From NCBI GenBank assembly GCA_003344405.1, contig NOWV01000031.1:372001-436000 (forward strand): a stretch of 64,000 nucleotides of DNA, given 5' to 3'. Positions 37,601 to 51,400 of this stretch are shown piece after piece; within the stretch, counting starts at the first letter, position 1, and each line of letters starts with the position of its first letter. The notes beneath the pieces were generated by a model. It saw only the letters and a program-made list of their open reading frames with translations, did no database searches and had not been told where the DNA came from. The translations under genes and the position numbers were made by a program. The DNA is from Trichoplax sp. H2. Taxonomy: Eukaryota; Placozoa; Uniplacotomia; Trichoplacea.

Positions 37601-39180
37601 AAATTATTTAAATGGACATCGCAGTGGAAATAAAAATTATATAAATCTATACTCTATCATCAAAGCTCCAAGTCAACTGTTGCTTACCTTACAAATGTTT
37701 AAATGGCCCAATTTACTAGCTTCATGAAGTAGCGTATTACCTTGATCATCAACTAATTTAAATTCAGCCCCAGCCAAATGCAAGACTTCAAATGTACCCA
37801 GGCTGTTATATTTAGCAGCCATAAATAAGGGCGTATTACCATCATAACCGCGAATATTAACGTCTAGTAGTGGTACGTACCACATAAAACAAATAGTAAT
37901 TTTAATTCATAAAATTTTGTCTAGGTTAATAATGCAAGACATTCGTTTATCTGTGCATGAAAGCTGAAGAAAAATTGTTTTAATCAGGACTTGTCCTATC
38001 GTTTCTATTTATTAATGATAAATTATACAGGAGTTAGAATGGATTATTATTATATACCTGCATCATGAGAGATTAAAGTCTTAACTACATCAACGCGATT
38101 GCCCCGGGCTGCATAGTGTAAAGGAGACATTTGATGTTCATCTAGATTATTGCAGGTATTCTTTTTATCTGGATGAGAACTAAAATGGTTTTCTACTGCG
38201 GCAACATCGCCAAACTTTGCAGCCTGAACATGATAATATCGCCAAATATTTAAAATTAAAATCCATACTTCAGTTTATGACAGAATGATACTAACTGCAA
38301 ACTAAACTCTTAGAAGTAGTAGGATATTTATAAGCGTAGCAATAACAATTGTCGGTACATCACTAGCTTAATGAAATCCTTAAATTAGTAAATGATATAA
38401 CAGAAATCCGACATAGTAGATTTTACGATTTAAAATGTGTATCAAATACTCAAGAATAACTTTATCAAATCGAATAGAGAGACATTATATTGCCTAGAGA
38501 TTTTCCATTACACTAACTTCTACATACCCAAAAGAGATCTTTGAAATATTTAGTATGTGCACGTTTAATGTTTTTAACTTGACCCTATGTCCAAGATTAC
38601 AAGAAAATATTATCTCACAAGAAAGAATGGTTTGTGTGCATTAGTCACTTGAAATTTCATAATTTACAAGTAATTGGGTGCTAGTATCAAAATAAGATCA
38701 TTTGATGAACTATAGTATTTTTTAATAACAAACCAAGCAGAACTTTGACGTTTGTTGATATGGTAAGACATCATAATTAAAAGATACATTTTATACTTGT
38801 AAACAGCTAAAAATAGAATCTATCTGCTTAGAATAAGTCTATGTTATAGAGCAGTGATGCTGTTCCAATATAATAATATCCAGATAAGGAAAACTTTCAT
38901 GCTCCATTTAGTAACAGTTAATATCTACCAATCTTATCATGACCAATATTTTAAATTGAGACTAACTTGGAAAGTATTACATAAGCTGTAGAATTTGTTA
39001 ACACTTTTTACGGTATCATTACCATTCGATAACATTTTTTATGTTATTCTGGCGATTATTTTTAACAAAATTAGTGTAAGAAAATTTCAAATCATAGTGA
39101 ATATTGATGTGTTTTACCATATCTTTCATATTAATGTCAAAAATGGGTTGAGCGGCTGTCCATTTGTGAAATCTATTCAT
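28683..39180 (-). CDS. TRPA1-like channel, copy C (27 exons, ~1,088 aa)
   Basis: Exons 5'->3': 39118-39180, 38528-38584, 38058-38223, 37688-37863, 37418-37525, 37030-37236, 36058-36105, 35703-35876, 34915-35109, 34685-34768, 34516-34598, 33973-34134, 33701-33812, 33311-33480, 33059-33143, 32905-32958, 32256-32351, 32049-32119, 31674-31851, 31463-31555, 31090-31256, 30581-30641, 30369-30437, 30064-30252, 29822-29992, 28979-29082, 28683-28806. They sum to 1,089 codons, all phases consistent. Sixteen ankyrin repeats can be counted, from SPLHYAARGN to KTCLDLAIESG. The pre-S1 segment (TMIEHKRTGLL, DAKWRTFG) lines up with vertebrate TRPA1. The pore motif is MLGEIDY; S6 and the following helix read MNLMVGLAVGDIDKIER. 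The short S1-S2 loop has an N-Q-T sequon. The tail is short and charged, ending KDIIMYSKSATNF. Role by family: sensory non-selective cation channel. Confidence 0.9.
35110..35470. repeat. Intronic triple tandem repeat, copy C (intron 8)
   Basis: Three units of about 120 bp, each with CCTAAATT/CCTTAATT, AAGTAA-ACT, a GGATAACTAG-like block, ACTTATTAT-AAAAT and an ATTAATGTCTTTTCTCTTT-like end. Confidence 0.7.
36466..36965. repeat. Intronic two-unit tandem repeat, ~245 bp, copy C (intron 6)
   Basis: Each unit contains AGAGCC-GTTTC-GC, GGCTAGT, ACTACATTCTTACGC or ACAACATTCTTACGC, AGATAGCTATGTAATCCT and CGACTGATTGA. Part of the second unit (CTTTCACGCT followed by TAGTAACTAC) resembles sequence at 58547-58802 and 59440-59695, so the unit belongs to a dispersed family. 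Confidence 0.65.
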
Positions 39181-39651
39181 TATGTTAGTTCCAACGTTCA
39201 AACTCTGCTTAAGTAAGTAGAAAAGCTATTTGTGGAAACTTTTTTAACGATTAAGTCAAACAGCCAAGCTTAAGTTTACCACCAATTTTTGTTTTCAGTT
39301 GAAGTAACTTACTTAATCAATGCGAAACTATCCCTAATAAAGTCTTGTTTTATTCGAATCAATTTTATCAGAGTTTTTGTTATAGTGTTTGTATAAACGA
39401 CCATGAAAGTTACTTAATCGGACATACTAAAGCATGTTCGGTGTTAATTATGCCACAGTAATTACCATAGTAGATTATAGGTAAAATTGGGTCAACTATT
39501 TATACACAATGTAACTTATTTTGCATATGCACGATTCAAACTGTTGTGTATAATATGAATTAAAAGCATCAGATATTAATTCTATTAAAAGGCTATAGCT
39601 TAAACTAGTGCAATAGCATACTATCATTTTATAGTTATGCATATTCATGCA

Positions 39652-39664
39652 ATTACTTAGCAAC
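39652..39664 (-). promoter_or_regulatory. Conserved upstream 13-mer of copy C (RFX/X-box-like)
   Basis: Minus-strand GTTGCTAAGTAAT, 472 bp upstream of the copy-C start codon, identical to the word upstream of copy A. Flanking sequence differs, apart from weak similarity on one side. Confidence 0.4.
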
Positions 39665-40609
39665 ACTACACACACTAATAAGTGATTTGCATTTATCTGT
39701 CAATCTGATAAATTGAGAGGCTATTATTAAAAAGAAACAATCGACAAGAAATGACAGAGATGATGAAATAATTTTTTATTGCCATCACAGATAATTTGAT
39801 ATTTTTTAACATTAAATTTCTTTATTCGAGAAATACTCGTAGATGTTCTGTCCATAGCAAAGAGCTTATTATTATTTTACTGTGTGCCATAGTAAAACAA
39901 GAACTGTCTGCTTCATATCAATTTTTCTCTATCCATTAAATGTTTTTGAATATAATTCTATGAAGCAAATAGTACTTCTCTAATGTTACTGATAAGGCAG
40001 TAAAAGTATCCCTAATAGTTCATTCTTGTTAGCAGAGTAGATAGAGTACGTGTGATAAAGTCATAATACCAGAGTTTCAATATAGTCTATTTTCAAAAAC
40101 GTAATTATAATTATCTTTTTATTGTCATAAATAAGATCCATCCTTTGCTCAGACTATACTCTTATTATAAATGCACTGTTAATATAGATGGCTAAATTAG
40201 AAGTTATTATCAAATAGGACAGAGCAATTTCTATTTAATCTGCCTTTCATTGCCTAAAGTCTATTTCCATATCCATTACTTTCGATAGGATGCTATACGA
40301 GCTTGAATGAAAGCTCTATCGATTCGAGAATGTGGTTTGTAATAAAACTATAATTATTTTCCAATTTATAGGTGCTGTCCTAATCTGAACCCTAACATAA
40401 ACATAATGAATTAATATAGTAACGCCTAGCATTTGCTAATAACATATTTCTTTTCGCTTATATGCGTATACTGCTACATCAAAAGCTCCAAAAATACATT
40501 TGGGCAGCGATTGCTTAAAGTAAAGCTTCTATGAATAAAAATAATTTAAAAAAAGCAGTTCTACTAGTATACTTGTTTTATGATAAAGGCGTCCATAATA
40601 ATAATCCCG

Positions 40610-41225
40610 CCCATACTCTTCTAAAAGAAATGATTCACTGATTACGTTACACACTATTTATGACCACGGTACTCTTTAGCCTTTTATAACGAGGCCATTA
40701 CATTATAGCATGCTCATGATACTATAAAATGATCAATTATTGCCGTAGAAGAGCGTATAAGCTGTCGTGAAATAACATAAGATACCGTACCACGAGGTAA
40801 AAATTGGTAGTATTGATAATTTTGAAGCAAAACACATTTATATTACGTTACGTTGCTGTAGCAAGTTCGTCAATTATGAAACATGAGAATACTATCATAA
40901 CGACAATTCATTGCCTTTTCATTAATACCAGAGAAATAATATATATTTTACAACACTGTACTTGTTATAGAGTTCAGAGTTTTATCATAAGAACCATTAC
41001 TTACAACTACCGTATTAAGCGTAAAAGATAATTCTGCTTCAAAATTCCTTTACTTTATATTACTTTATTTATAAAAGAAAAGATTCATGGATTACGTTAA
41101 ACAATATGTATAGCTACTCTCTGTCAATTATTTATAGTGAGGTCATGTAATGATGGCACATTCAAGATACTATAAAATGATTAATTATAACTGTAGCTGG
41201 CCTACAGAAGAAATGTGGTGGGAGT
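40610..41225. repeat. Diverged direct duplication upstream of copy C
   Basis: Units at about 40616-40755 and 41070-41220 share AAAAGAAA-GATTCA-GGATTACGTTA, GAGG-CAT, and GATACTATAAAATGAT-AATTAT. Intervening sequence is unrelated. Confidence 0.5.
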
Positions 41226-42195
41226 TGCAATGACCAAACTAAACTAAACATAGTCTTGAGCTAATTATATTATTTTCAGCTACGAATTTAATGTATACAA
41301 ATACAGAAATATTATCCTTAGTGTCATACTTGATACTAGTTTTATTTACCTATTAAATAATACTACTTGAACCTATTTATTGTCTGCTAAATTGTATTCA
41401 AACTCTATTAGTATCACGTAGTTATTTTAATAAATATTGCAATTATGAAATAGAACACAGAGGAAACTTGTAAGAGTGTTATATTAATGGTTTTAGAGGT
41501 AACAATCCATCACCAAGGCGATAGATTATAGGACTAGCAGACTATTCGTATACATGTAGTGAGTTTAGATCGCAATAACGAACAATTCACCGCATGTGAC
41601 TAAGTACTACTATTGATATTATAGAATTAGCCTAGTCCTAAAGCTGTCAATATCAAGATTGGAGCTCAAAAAGTATCGTATTCTCATCGCACATGTTAAC
41701 TCGGTAGTTGTTATCAAACTGTAACCAATACTCTATCTTGCCCACAAATATTTTAGGTATACCGCGATGACCATTATCTCTGCCTAAGAAACTACAAAAA
41801 AATATTACATCTGTTGTATTGCAATCTTTGTACTTATATATGTTATGTATATACGACTCGTAGATAATTTATGCTGAAAATAGAAACGAATCGAATTATT
41901 TATTACCAAGCTTTTAACCTATGACGTATCATTCACTTACATAATAGGAATGTAAAGTTAACTTATCATAAAGTTGTACAAGATATTGTTCCACAGTATA
42001 TCTTCAGTTGAATGGCTATTGTGCTATTGCTGTTATCGTTTATTTCTACGTTCCATAAATATAGCTATAATTATCTTATGTATTTGGTGAGCTTTTCAAT
42101 AGCCATATATTGTAAAGGATTTAATTAATTTTCTTGAGGCTGACGAGGCATTATGACTTAGTCAAAACTAATATTTTTCATACCATTATTAAATT

Positions 42196-42345
42196 TGCTA
42201 GCCTTAGTGAGAAAAAATCGCTCCTTCTGTTCCTCTTTACTAATATAAAATCAGTCTCTTGACGTACAGGAATCTGTTAACTTTATTACCACTGTACAAT
42301 AAATTTGGATGGAATCTTTATCCTTAGAATCAAATCTTCGTTCTT
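42196..42345 (-). pseudogene. Decayed TRPA TRP-box exon downstream of copy D
   Basis: On the plus strand the run GCTCCTTCTGTTCCTCTTTA followed by TAATATAAAAT mirrors the CCTCTTTGCTGATATAAAAT stretch of exon 25. It starts about 100 bp past the stop of copy D and has lost its frame. Same relative position as the remnants at 23800, 56944 and 59698. Confidence 0.5.
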
Positions 42346-42440
42346 AATAATTAAATACTCATACATTGATGATAAAACGATCTAATGCAAATTCATTCAA
42401 TCGAACGTGAATCAGGATTAGGTTAAATTGTCATTTTTAG

Positions 42441-45400
42441 TTAATCTTTTTCAACCATTTGATTTAATTTTTCTCTCATCTCAGCATTTAATTTCAACAA
42501 GTAATTCATTTGATCGGCCAAAATTTTTATACTAAAGAAAAGAAATAAAATAATGCAAATTTAAAATCATTTGGTTATTAGTTAAATTAAATTAGCTTGA
42601 ATTTTTAAGTTATGAGGAGAGTTACATTAATGTTTTTACTTTACACATTGGGTAAATATTGCCTTGACGATAAATTCTAAGGGTAAAATTTCTATTTGCA
42701 TTACCTTTTATCTTGGCTGCATTGAGTGTCTTTCATCTCACGCATTTCGTCCTCTAATGTATTTGATTCTTCAAGTTGAGTTCCATCTTCATTGAAGCGA
42801 TTTTGAAGCTAAAGGAATACAATTTAAATGCGTGAATATTTCCGTTAAGTTTTGATCACAGTGCAAGTTTAGTCATCAAGGATAAATTGCTGAATTTAAT
42901 GAGTTTAATGTGTATTATGATAGGATGATCTAGACTAAATACAGATGATTAGTTTTACGATTAGATGATACTACAGTAAATTGCCTATTAAATCCGCAAC
43001 TGGAATTCTCATGCGGTTATTGATATTAGCTGATTGCAGCACGAGTAAAAATTAATATTATCAGCAAGTGCAACTGTGATGCAACCAGACAGTAGATTAT
43101 ATTTGATGGGGGTAAATAATTTTTTAAATGGTCATATTTTATATTTCGCACGTCTAGAACTTCTATTGAATATCAAGTCTATAATTACTGCTATCCTAAC
43201 TGGATAATTTATTGATTTAAAGTGCACAAAAACTACTGATTCCATCACGTTAAGATACTGCAGGAAGATATCGTATTTAAGCTTCATAGATTGTAAGGAT
43301 ATATGATTATTGCTCTATTTATGTAACGAAAAAGTAAATAAGTCTTTAATTGCTACGAAGTTTGTCAGAATTAGAAGAGATGTATAATTCTCTAATTCTT
43401 CATAAGCTCACAAATTTTTTCTACAGTACTCTTGCTGCAAAGCTAATTTTATTTAGTAAAAGTTACTTTAATCACTACGAATTTTATAAGAATTGGAAGG
43501 GATGTATAGTGTACAGTATATAGTACTCCAAATTTTCGTAGCTCACAGATTATATTTTACCGTACACCTGCTGCAAAGCTGGTTAACAACAATATTAAAC
43601 TAGCAGCTAAAACTTAATGGAAAATAATATATTAATCATAGCATCGATCAGAATGATATCGAACTATTAACTATACTGACTCGAGTAAGCAATCCCAGCT
43701 GCCGTTTTTCCTCTTTGCTGATATAAAATTTTTTCCGTAGCAAGTATGGTAGTGAATTTTCAACTTGGTCGATGAATTGGACTTGAATTTTTAAGCGACT
43801 AAGAACGGCATTCCTTTCAATTTTATCAATGTCACCTACTGCTAAACCAACCTATAATGATAGAACAAATAATCAACTGTAATTATCAAACCATTTCCCA
43901 TAAGCTACCATACACCTTCAGCTTACCATTAAGTTCATTGCGGCAATAGGCATAACCACTGCAAAGACAATTAGAAAGATTAGCGCAAGATAATTAAAGG
44001 GAGTCTTTGTATTTCCATTATAGATAGAATCGAAAAAAACATCGATGTAGTCTAATTCTCCGAGCATCATATCAAAAACTTTAAGGAATGAATATGGCGC
44101 GGTTTCGAAATATTTCTATAATGGAGTTCAATGACAGATATCGATTAATAACATTAAATTGATAACCACTAATAGTTTGTTAATTATTAAGAAGATTTCG
44201 ATATTTCTTTTCAATAAATATGACTGCATGAATTAATTTACCTCATGACCCAGAATGATATAAAAGCTAAGACCAAATGCAACGATAAGGAATACTAACA
44301 TAAAACCGACCTACGGAAAATTTGTACAGTTTACATAATTACAATTGTTATCGAAGTGAAGATTATAAAATGATCCATTTCACTAGTAACCGAGTTATCG
44401 ATAGCGGATTGTTGTTAATAATTGATAAAATAGCACCAAAGCTATATCAGCGTATCATTTATATACCTTCACAATAGTAAACAAGACTGACTGAAGCATG
44501 GCAACATAGATACCGAAAGTAGGCAACCTAGGTCGATTAAAATATTAGATCAATATCTCAGCCTTGATCAACATCGTCATACCAAAATGCTACAACTAAA
44601 TCTTCCTATTCTCCTCTAAGAATATGAAGGCATTATAATTTTAAAAGCTTATAACCGCACTGATCCATCTACTTTTAGGAAATTTTAAGGTAGAATAGTT
44701 ATCGTAATAATGTAATACATTCTTATTTCTTTCTTTATTAACTAAATATAGACATAAATATTTCTTGCTACAATAGATCGTTCAGAAGATCATGATCATG
44801 CTTAACAATAAATAGAGTAGAAATATATCTTGTATTATAGTAGAATGATCGCAAGGACAATAAAATTTGGCTGCAAATATTGCTGATCCACTATTCAAGA
44901 TAGAACAATTACAACAGCACTGTTACAGATTCTACTTTCTACCTTTGACTAACAAAAGTTGACATAAGTTTTTCTAGCTAGATAATTCAAAAGATCATGA
45001 TCAGGATTGAGAATAGAAAGAGTTAAAATATTTCTTGCAGGAAAATTATCGTATGGAAAATAAAATGTAGCTGCAAGTAGTCTGATCAAATTGACATTGG
45101 TTGAGATAAACTATGATATTTGCATACAAAATTAGTAACTCTAATGTCCTACCGTTGAAGATAAACTATTAAATTGCACCAGGTTAGGCAGACATTAACG
45201 CTACCTATAGCCCACTGGCCAGAATCAGGTTCTCTTCCAGGTGGAAAAGAAAACGTAATAGCAGAAATGTACATAAATAATTCAATGTAATTTGTAAGGG
45301 AGAGGAAGTAGGATAGTCTCTGCCAAGTAAATTAAGACCAGAAAGTTAATTTAAATCCATATTTTAATATAATTTCATAGCGTTAGGAAAAGCTTTAGAA

Positions 45401-48400
45401 AAGACTGCCAGTAATTTAAAAAATAATCATCCATATGTTCTCAACTCTCCATCAATAATCTACTCTCTTTATTTAGATTTCTTACCGACGCAGAAAAGCT
45501 TTGGTAAAATTAAAACTGATAAATTAACTCTATAAAATACCTGACTCCATATTTGGAAAGCTTCTGTTATTAAATTAACTATAGTAAAGATAAAGATAAT
45601 TAGTTGAGCAAGGAAGAGATCCGGCCGTGTAAACTAGAATAGAAGTATAAAACAACATGATTAATAAAATAATGCAATTGTAACGGTACGAACCACCGTG
45701 AAGAGTAAATGACTAAATTTAGTGTTTAAATTTTATATACGGAGATAACTAAAAATGACTTCCAGTAAGAATTGCGTAGTTATTATTTTGTTAAAGTAAA
45801 TTATGTTGTATGGTAGTAGGAGTTCTCATAAGGTAACTAATATTAATTGATTATAGTGTTATGTCTTGTAACGCTTGTGATGAATATCCTGAAGATATTC
45901 AATTGTAGAGAATACTATACATAATTCTGTGTGTGGACATACTGTAGTCTAATTATCTAGAATCGTTCATTATATGTCCAAAATTAAGAATAATGTCTGC
46001 ATTAATTTAGCTATCCAATATGAGCTAAATTTAACGAACTGTTATGACTCATACATGATAACTGCTGCCGAAGAGTATTTAAGCTCTGCAGATAGTTGAA
46101 TAAAGGAAGAGTTTTATAGTTGTTTTAACGTAGAAGCAAGGCGTCTTAATTCTTGTGAGGTAGTTAAGGGATACTGAATTCCGGAGACTATAGTAATTTA
46201 GAGATTTGTTTTACGTTATCTTTGTCACAAAGCTGGTTTGTGACAGCAAGCTATTCTATATTGCATTAACCGGAGTAATTGGGTATGGAAAATCATTTTA
46301 TCAATTTTGCTTATAGCAGCAGACTTACAATTGTATAGTAATGGTATGTAAATGTTTGATTTCCGCTAACATACGAATGTGAAGCAAAACCAGAAGAGTT
46401 CCGTACGGATGTAGTAATATTGCCAGGTGGACGCAAAGCGATAATGTAATAGGTTAAAGCACCCACAAAAAAAAGGTAAAGAATAAGATTGGTAAAATAA
46501 AGTGGAGCACCAAATGTTCGCCTATCGATTTGGACAGAAAAAATAAATCATTAAGAACAGTTGTAATAGATGTGGATAAAAACTTGCTAAGGCCATTTTT
46601 AAATGTTCAAAATTTAATTTTATAAACTCTGTCGATAAGTCGAACATCTAGATTGGATCAAAACGCTATCATTATTTAACATTAATATATAATCCTAGGT
46701 TGGATGTGGCACTATAATGAGAAATGTCACTGCCAATGCATACCATTTAGCATCAAGTAAAGCCTGGGATAATTCATGAAGTAGCAATCCTGTTCTTTCA
46801 TATTCAATCATATTCTAGTTGTTAAGAATTATTGATGTATCTCTTAAGAGCTTCAAATTAGACAGTGTATACTAGCTTCTGAATACATCATCGACTCCAT
46901 TGGAAATCTCATAATCAAAATCAGATTTAACGACACCCTTACCATTAATGCATTACATCTAGAATTTTCTTCTAAGTTTTTTTTTAAACGCCTTTCATTC
47001 CTTGGTCCTGGATCTAATAATGAGTAATCGTAAACAATCTAGAAAAATGAGGAAATAAATCGCCGAAAAATTTTATTCGATTTGTGAATCTTTTACTTGC
47101 TACAAATACTTTCTAGTATCTTTAATTATTAGAGATCGATATAGAATATTTAAGTCTTGCTGAGTCGTTTTATAACTGAATATCAATTCAATGATGGAGA
47201 GGTTATCTGTCAGATCAACTAACGAACCCGTATGTTGCAATTTATAATTGTATTATGATTATTATTCACTTATATATTTAGACAGCGAATACGTACAAGA
47301 GGAAAATACTTGACTACCTTTGTAAAATCATATAATAGTGTCGAAGTAAACTAATCCAGCCGGTATATTTACAAAATTTTATCCATTTACATCGGAATTT
47401 TATGTACTAAAATCCATCATAAATCAATACTGTAGTGCATTATCTGCAATGAAATTTCGTCGTGACCACGATAGTTTCATGATTTTATTTTAACATCGAC
47501 TTGCCGACATAAATTTGCAATCATTGATGAGATTTCAGTTCAAAATAGCTAACAAAATTAAATATACAAACCATTTTATCCATGCTTCCACTTGCACTCC
47601 TTGCAATAGATAAGTCCATGACAATCTGGCACAAAAACGAAAGTAAGGATGAAATTTATCGGATGGACGTGGTAAATTAATATTAATAATATAAGGCACT
47701 TAATAAGTAACGAAAAATTTACCTTTGCAACGTCAGGTAGGTTCTTAATTAAATTTTGCATGACAGAATAACCTTTAGCATCGAATCGATTTAAAATCTC
47801 GCCGCTCCTAATAAGACAAACCAATGTCATGACCAATTACAAAAAAACTGTATTAAGCATTAAAAGCCATGTTAGAATACTAACAGGATGATCTCTGCTT
47901 TGTCTTTTTTATAACAATTTGTCTTTTATATTATGACTTAATTCGATACAGGAATACATTACCTCTTGTGCTTCACAATTGATAGAGCAGCATCTTTGTA
48001 TCTGCCTTCAATTGCAAGATCCAAGCAGGTTTTATCGTCAATGTTACGTAGTGTGATATCACTACCACTTTCAAGCAATAATTTAATAATAGCACTTGCT
48101 CCTTGACTGGCCGCTAAATGTAGAGGTGTTTCCTAAATTGGATTCATAAAAACGGAGATTTGGGTTATTATTGCTTAATAAAGCAAAGAACTGATTCCAA
48201 AACTGCTTAATAGTTGAATTCTTGCACTACTAATCAAGCCAAAAGTAATTTATAAATATCAAGGAATAAGTCGATTTGCACAAAATGTAAATCAAATATC
48301 GCATAGTACCGTATAATTGCGTCATTACAGCTAAATGATACTTTTAAGATGTATAGTATTACCAATCTAGAATTGATGCGATTGAGATCAGCTCCGTTTT

Positions 48401-51400
48401 CCAGTAGCAATTTTCCCACTTGAGCAAATCCTTTGGATGCAGCGTATTCCAAAGGTGTCATATAACTGCCATCTCTGGTAATGGTTATATTCCAAATGAT
48501 AGTATTAATAGTATCGTCGATCGTATTCAACTTCATCATGATCTACACTACTTCGGTAATATAAAAACTTACAATCTACTGCTATCTCGCAACTGTTATC
48601 TCCGATACTGTAAAATCATTCAATTTATCACCTTTTATCCACATCTGCACCGTACTTTAACAGCATTGCTGTAACATCTACTGAATTACTTATAACAGCA
48701 AAATGTAACGGAGTTCTTGACTTCTCTCCCAAAGAATTAACTGATGACAAGCAAGTTTCACATAAATATTCAGCAATAAGTAAGTAGCCTTTTCTATAGA
48801 AAAATGGAGATTAATTTAAATTATTTTCTAATACCTAACTTAAATAGGATCTCAATTTCAGTTTACACCATTGCTTTTATTTAAAAGAATGATATAATTT
48901 CCACGACATTAAATCGCTACTTAAGACTAATTAGAAAGCAAATATAGCTCCATTCTATATCCTAATATCACTTCAATAGGATAAAATAAGCTTGCAAAGT
49001 TTTAATACTGATAATCTAAATTGTAATATCTAAATCTATACTAGTAAAATTGAAAGATATACTAGATGGTATACTCTTCAATACTCTAAGAATTAGCTCC
49101 TTAAATATCCAAATTAAGATGTTACTGAGATCAAATTTTGAGAAAGATGCTTGTTTAAACCATTAATATCAATTTGAATATTATTTAACTTACATACAAG
49201 CCAGATGGAGTGGTGTATTATCATCATCATCATGGCATTCCACAATTGCACCATTGCTAACTAATATCCGAGCAATCTAATAAAGCAGATACATATATGA
49301 ATCTATCAAGAGTTCAAAACTGAGATGTCTGATGTTGTAAAAGTACCGTAGAGACCCCATTTCAGATATAATTTGAAATAAAATTAACCTATTACCTGAT
49401 GATTTCTACTCTCAACAGCATAATGCAAAGGTGTCTTTTCAAAATTATCCACTGAATTTAAAAATTTGCCTGCAGATATCTATGTTTTTACGTGATAAAG
49501 TGTCATAGTTGTTAATATCGGTAGATCACGTAAATATGTAATAATTTAATTCACTAGCAAATTATTTTCAAAATTCAGTGGGATGGACATTGGTTTTTTA
49601 AAACTTACTCGTAGTAAATATTGAACTAATTGTATGTGGCCATTTTGAACGGCGAAATGGAGACAATTTCGCTGCACTTCATCAACAGAAGAAATGTTTG
49701 CGTTATGTCGGAGTAAAAATTCGATTACGGCGATGTTGCCTTTAGCCGCAGCACATATTAACGGTGTCTTCTTATTATGATCGGAAATATCTACATCGGA
49801 ACCCTTAAATAAAATAAAAAATGATCATAGTCAATTTTAAGTGATTTCGTGGGATAAATTATAAACACTCATGGCTATTCAGGATCTAACCGTAGAAGTA
49901 TAAGGATACTAATTGCTTTTGTTCAATTAAGTTCTGTTGATGCGGTATAAGTTCTTGCTGGCTTATTCTATTACGATCAATTATAATTGATCATTTTAGA
50001 ATGAGCCGGCAAATACCGGTAAGTACTAGGGTCTTTACGATCACAGTTTTTGTTAATTTAGCAATGCATTCATTTTGGACTATTATAAGTGTACAACGAT
50101 AATTTTAGACTAAATTAATAATTGTCATTACGATCAATATAGTATAATAAGCTATATCAAAAGGAAAATTTATCGACATATATTTACTTGTGCTTGGAAC
50201 GAATGCAAATTTACATACTGGTAGTCATTTATAGTGATAATATTTGGTTAATGTTTAAGATTGACAATCTCTGATCGTAAAACATGGTAAAATAAGACTA
50301 TTTTACTATTTAGTAGTAAGCTCAAGAGATCAAATGAAATTCTAGCCGTTTCCTATGAAGGAATACTAAACCAATTATATCATACTTACTAGGCCTACAA
50401 GTAATTCCATGATTGGTAAATGACCATATAAACTAGCAAGGAAAAAAGGTGTTCGATACTGGTAGTTTTGCATGCTTATTGAAGCTTCTTTATCGATCAG
50501 CAATTTAGTAGCTTCATAGTAGCCATTGGCCGCTGTAATGTGCAAGGCAGTCCATCCATCATTCTACGATATCAAGTCGAGATATTAATAGCGGCATTAT
50601 CATAAAGATTTAAAAAGTAGTTAAACTAATTTAAAACCGGTTGCCTAATTTATGATAGAAGAAAATATTGATAACTCCTTTATGCACAACAAATAACTAC
50701 AGAAAAGTTCATTTACTAAAGGAAATCAACTGATTTTATTTTATCAATCTTTCGTACTTTTAAGGAATTGATATGGGTTCCATTCTCTAAACAAATTTCC
50801 ATAGCCTATAAGACAATTAAGATACATGGTATAGTGGATGAGTTGATGAATTGCTCTTTCACTTTTCAAACGATTAGTAGATATACTTGACGCTTCGAAA
50901 GCAATATTAGCTATCCAATGATATAATATACGGTAGATAAACTACAGATTTGTTAATTTCATTTGTTTAGATGTGAGAATGATCTATCCTCCTTTCACCT
51001 TAACATGACCACCCTGTGCTGCACGGTGGAATGGAAGTTGCTTTTCGTTATCTTGGCAATTCAGAAGATCATCAGTAGATAATCCATAGCTAGAGGAAAC
51101 TTCTAAGAATAATTGAATAATTTGAGCGTGTCCTTTGGATGCTGCACTATGCATTGGCATACTACCATCGATCGCAGAGGCTAATAATTTACTTCTACAC
51201 TGAAGCTGTAAGAAAAAATAGGCTAACATTAATGTTGACTTGATTTCGCTCTATATTATTGCAAGAAAGGAAGAGTTTCATGATTAAATCTGTATAAGGA
51301 ATATTGCTTTTTGAATTTAAGCTCTTTTATTATTAAATAATATAACCAGAATAATGCTATGATTAAATTCAAACTAGAAATCTGAGTGAACTTATGAGAA

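Larger units (their letters stand above)
39181..42440. other. Intergenic between copies D and C
   Basis: Includes the presumed promoter of copy C (13-mer at 39652-39664), a diverged duplication at 40610-41225, and a decayed TRP-box exon at 42196-42345. No other coding signal was recognised; a 75-codon plus frame at 40804-41031 lies inside the duplication and has no family resemblance. Confidence 0.5.
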
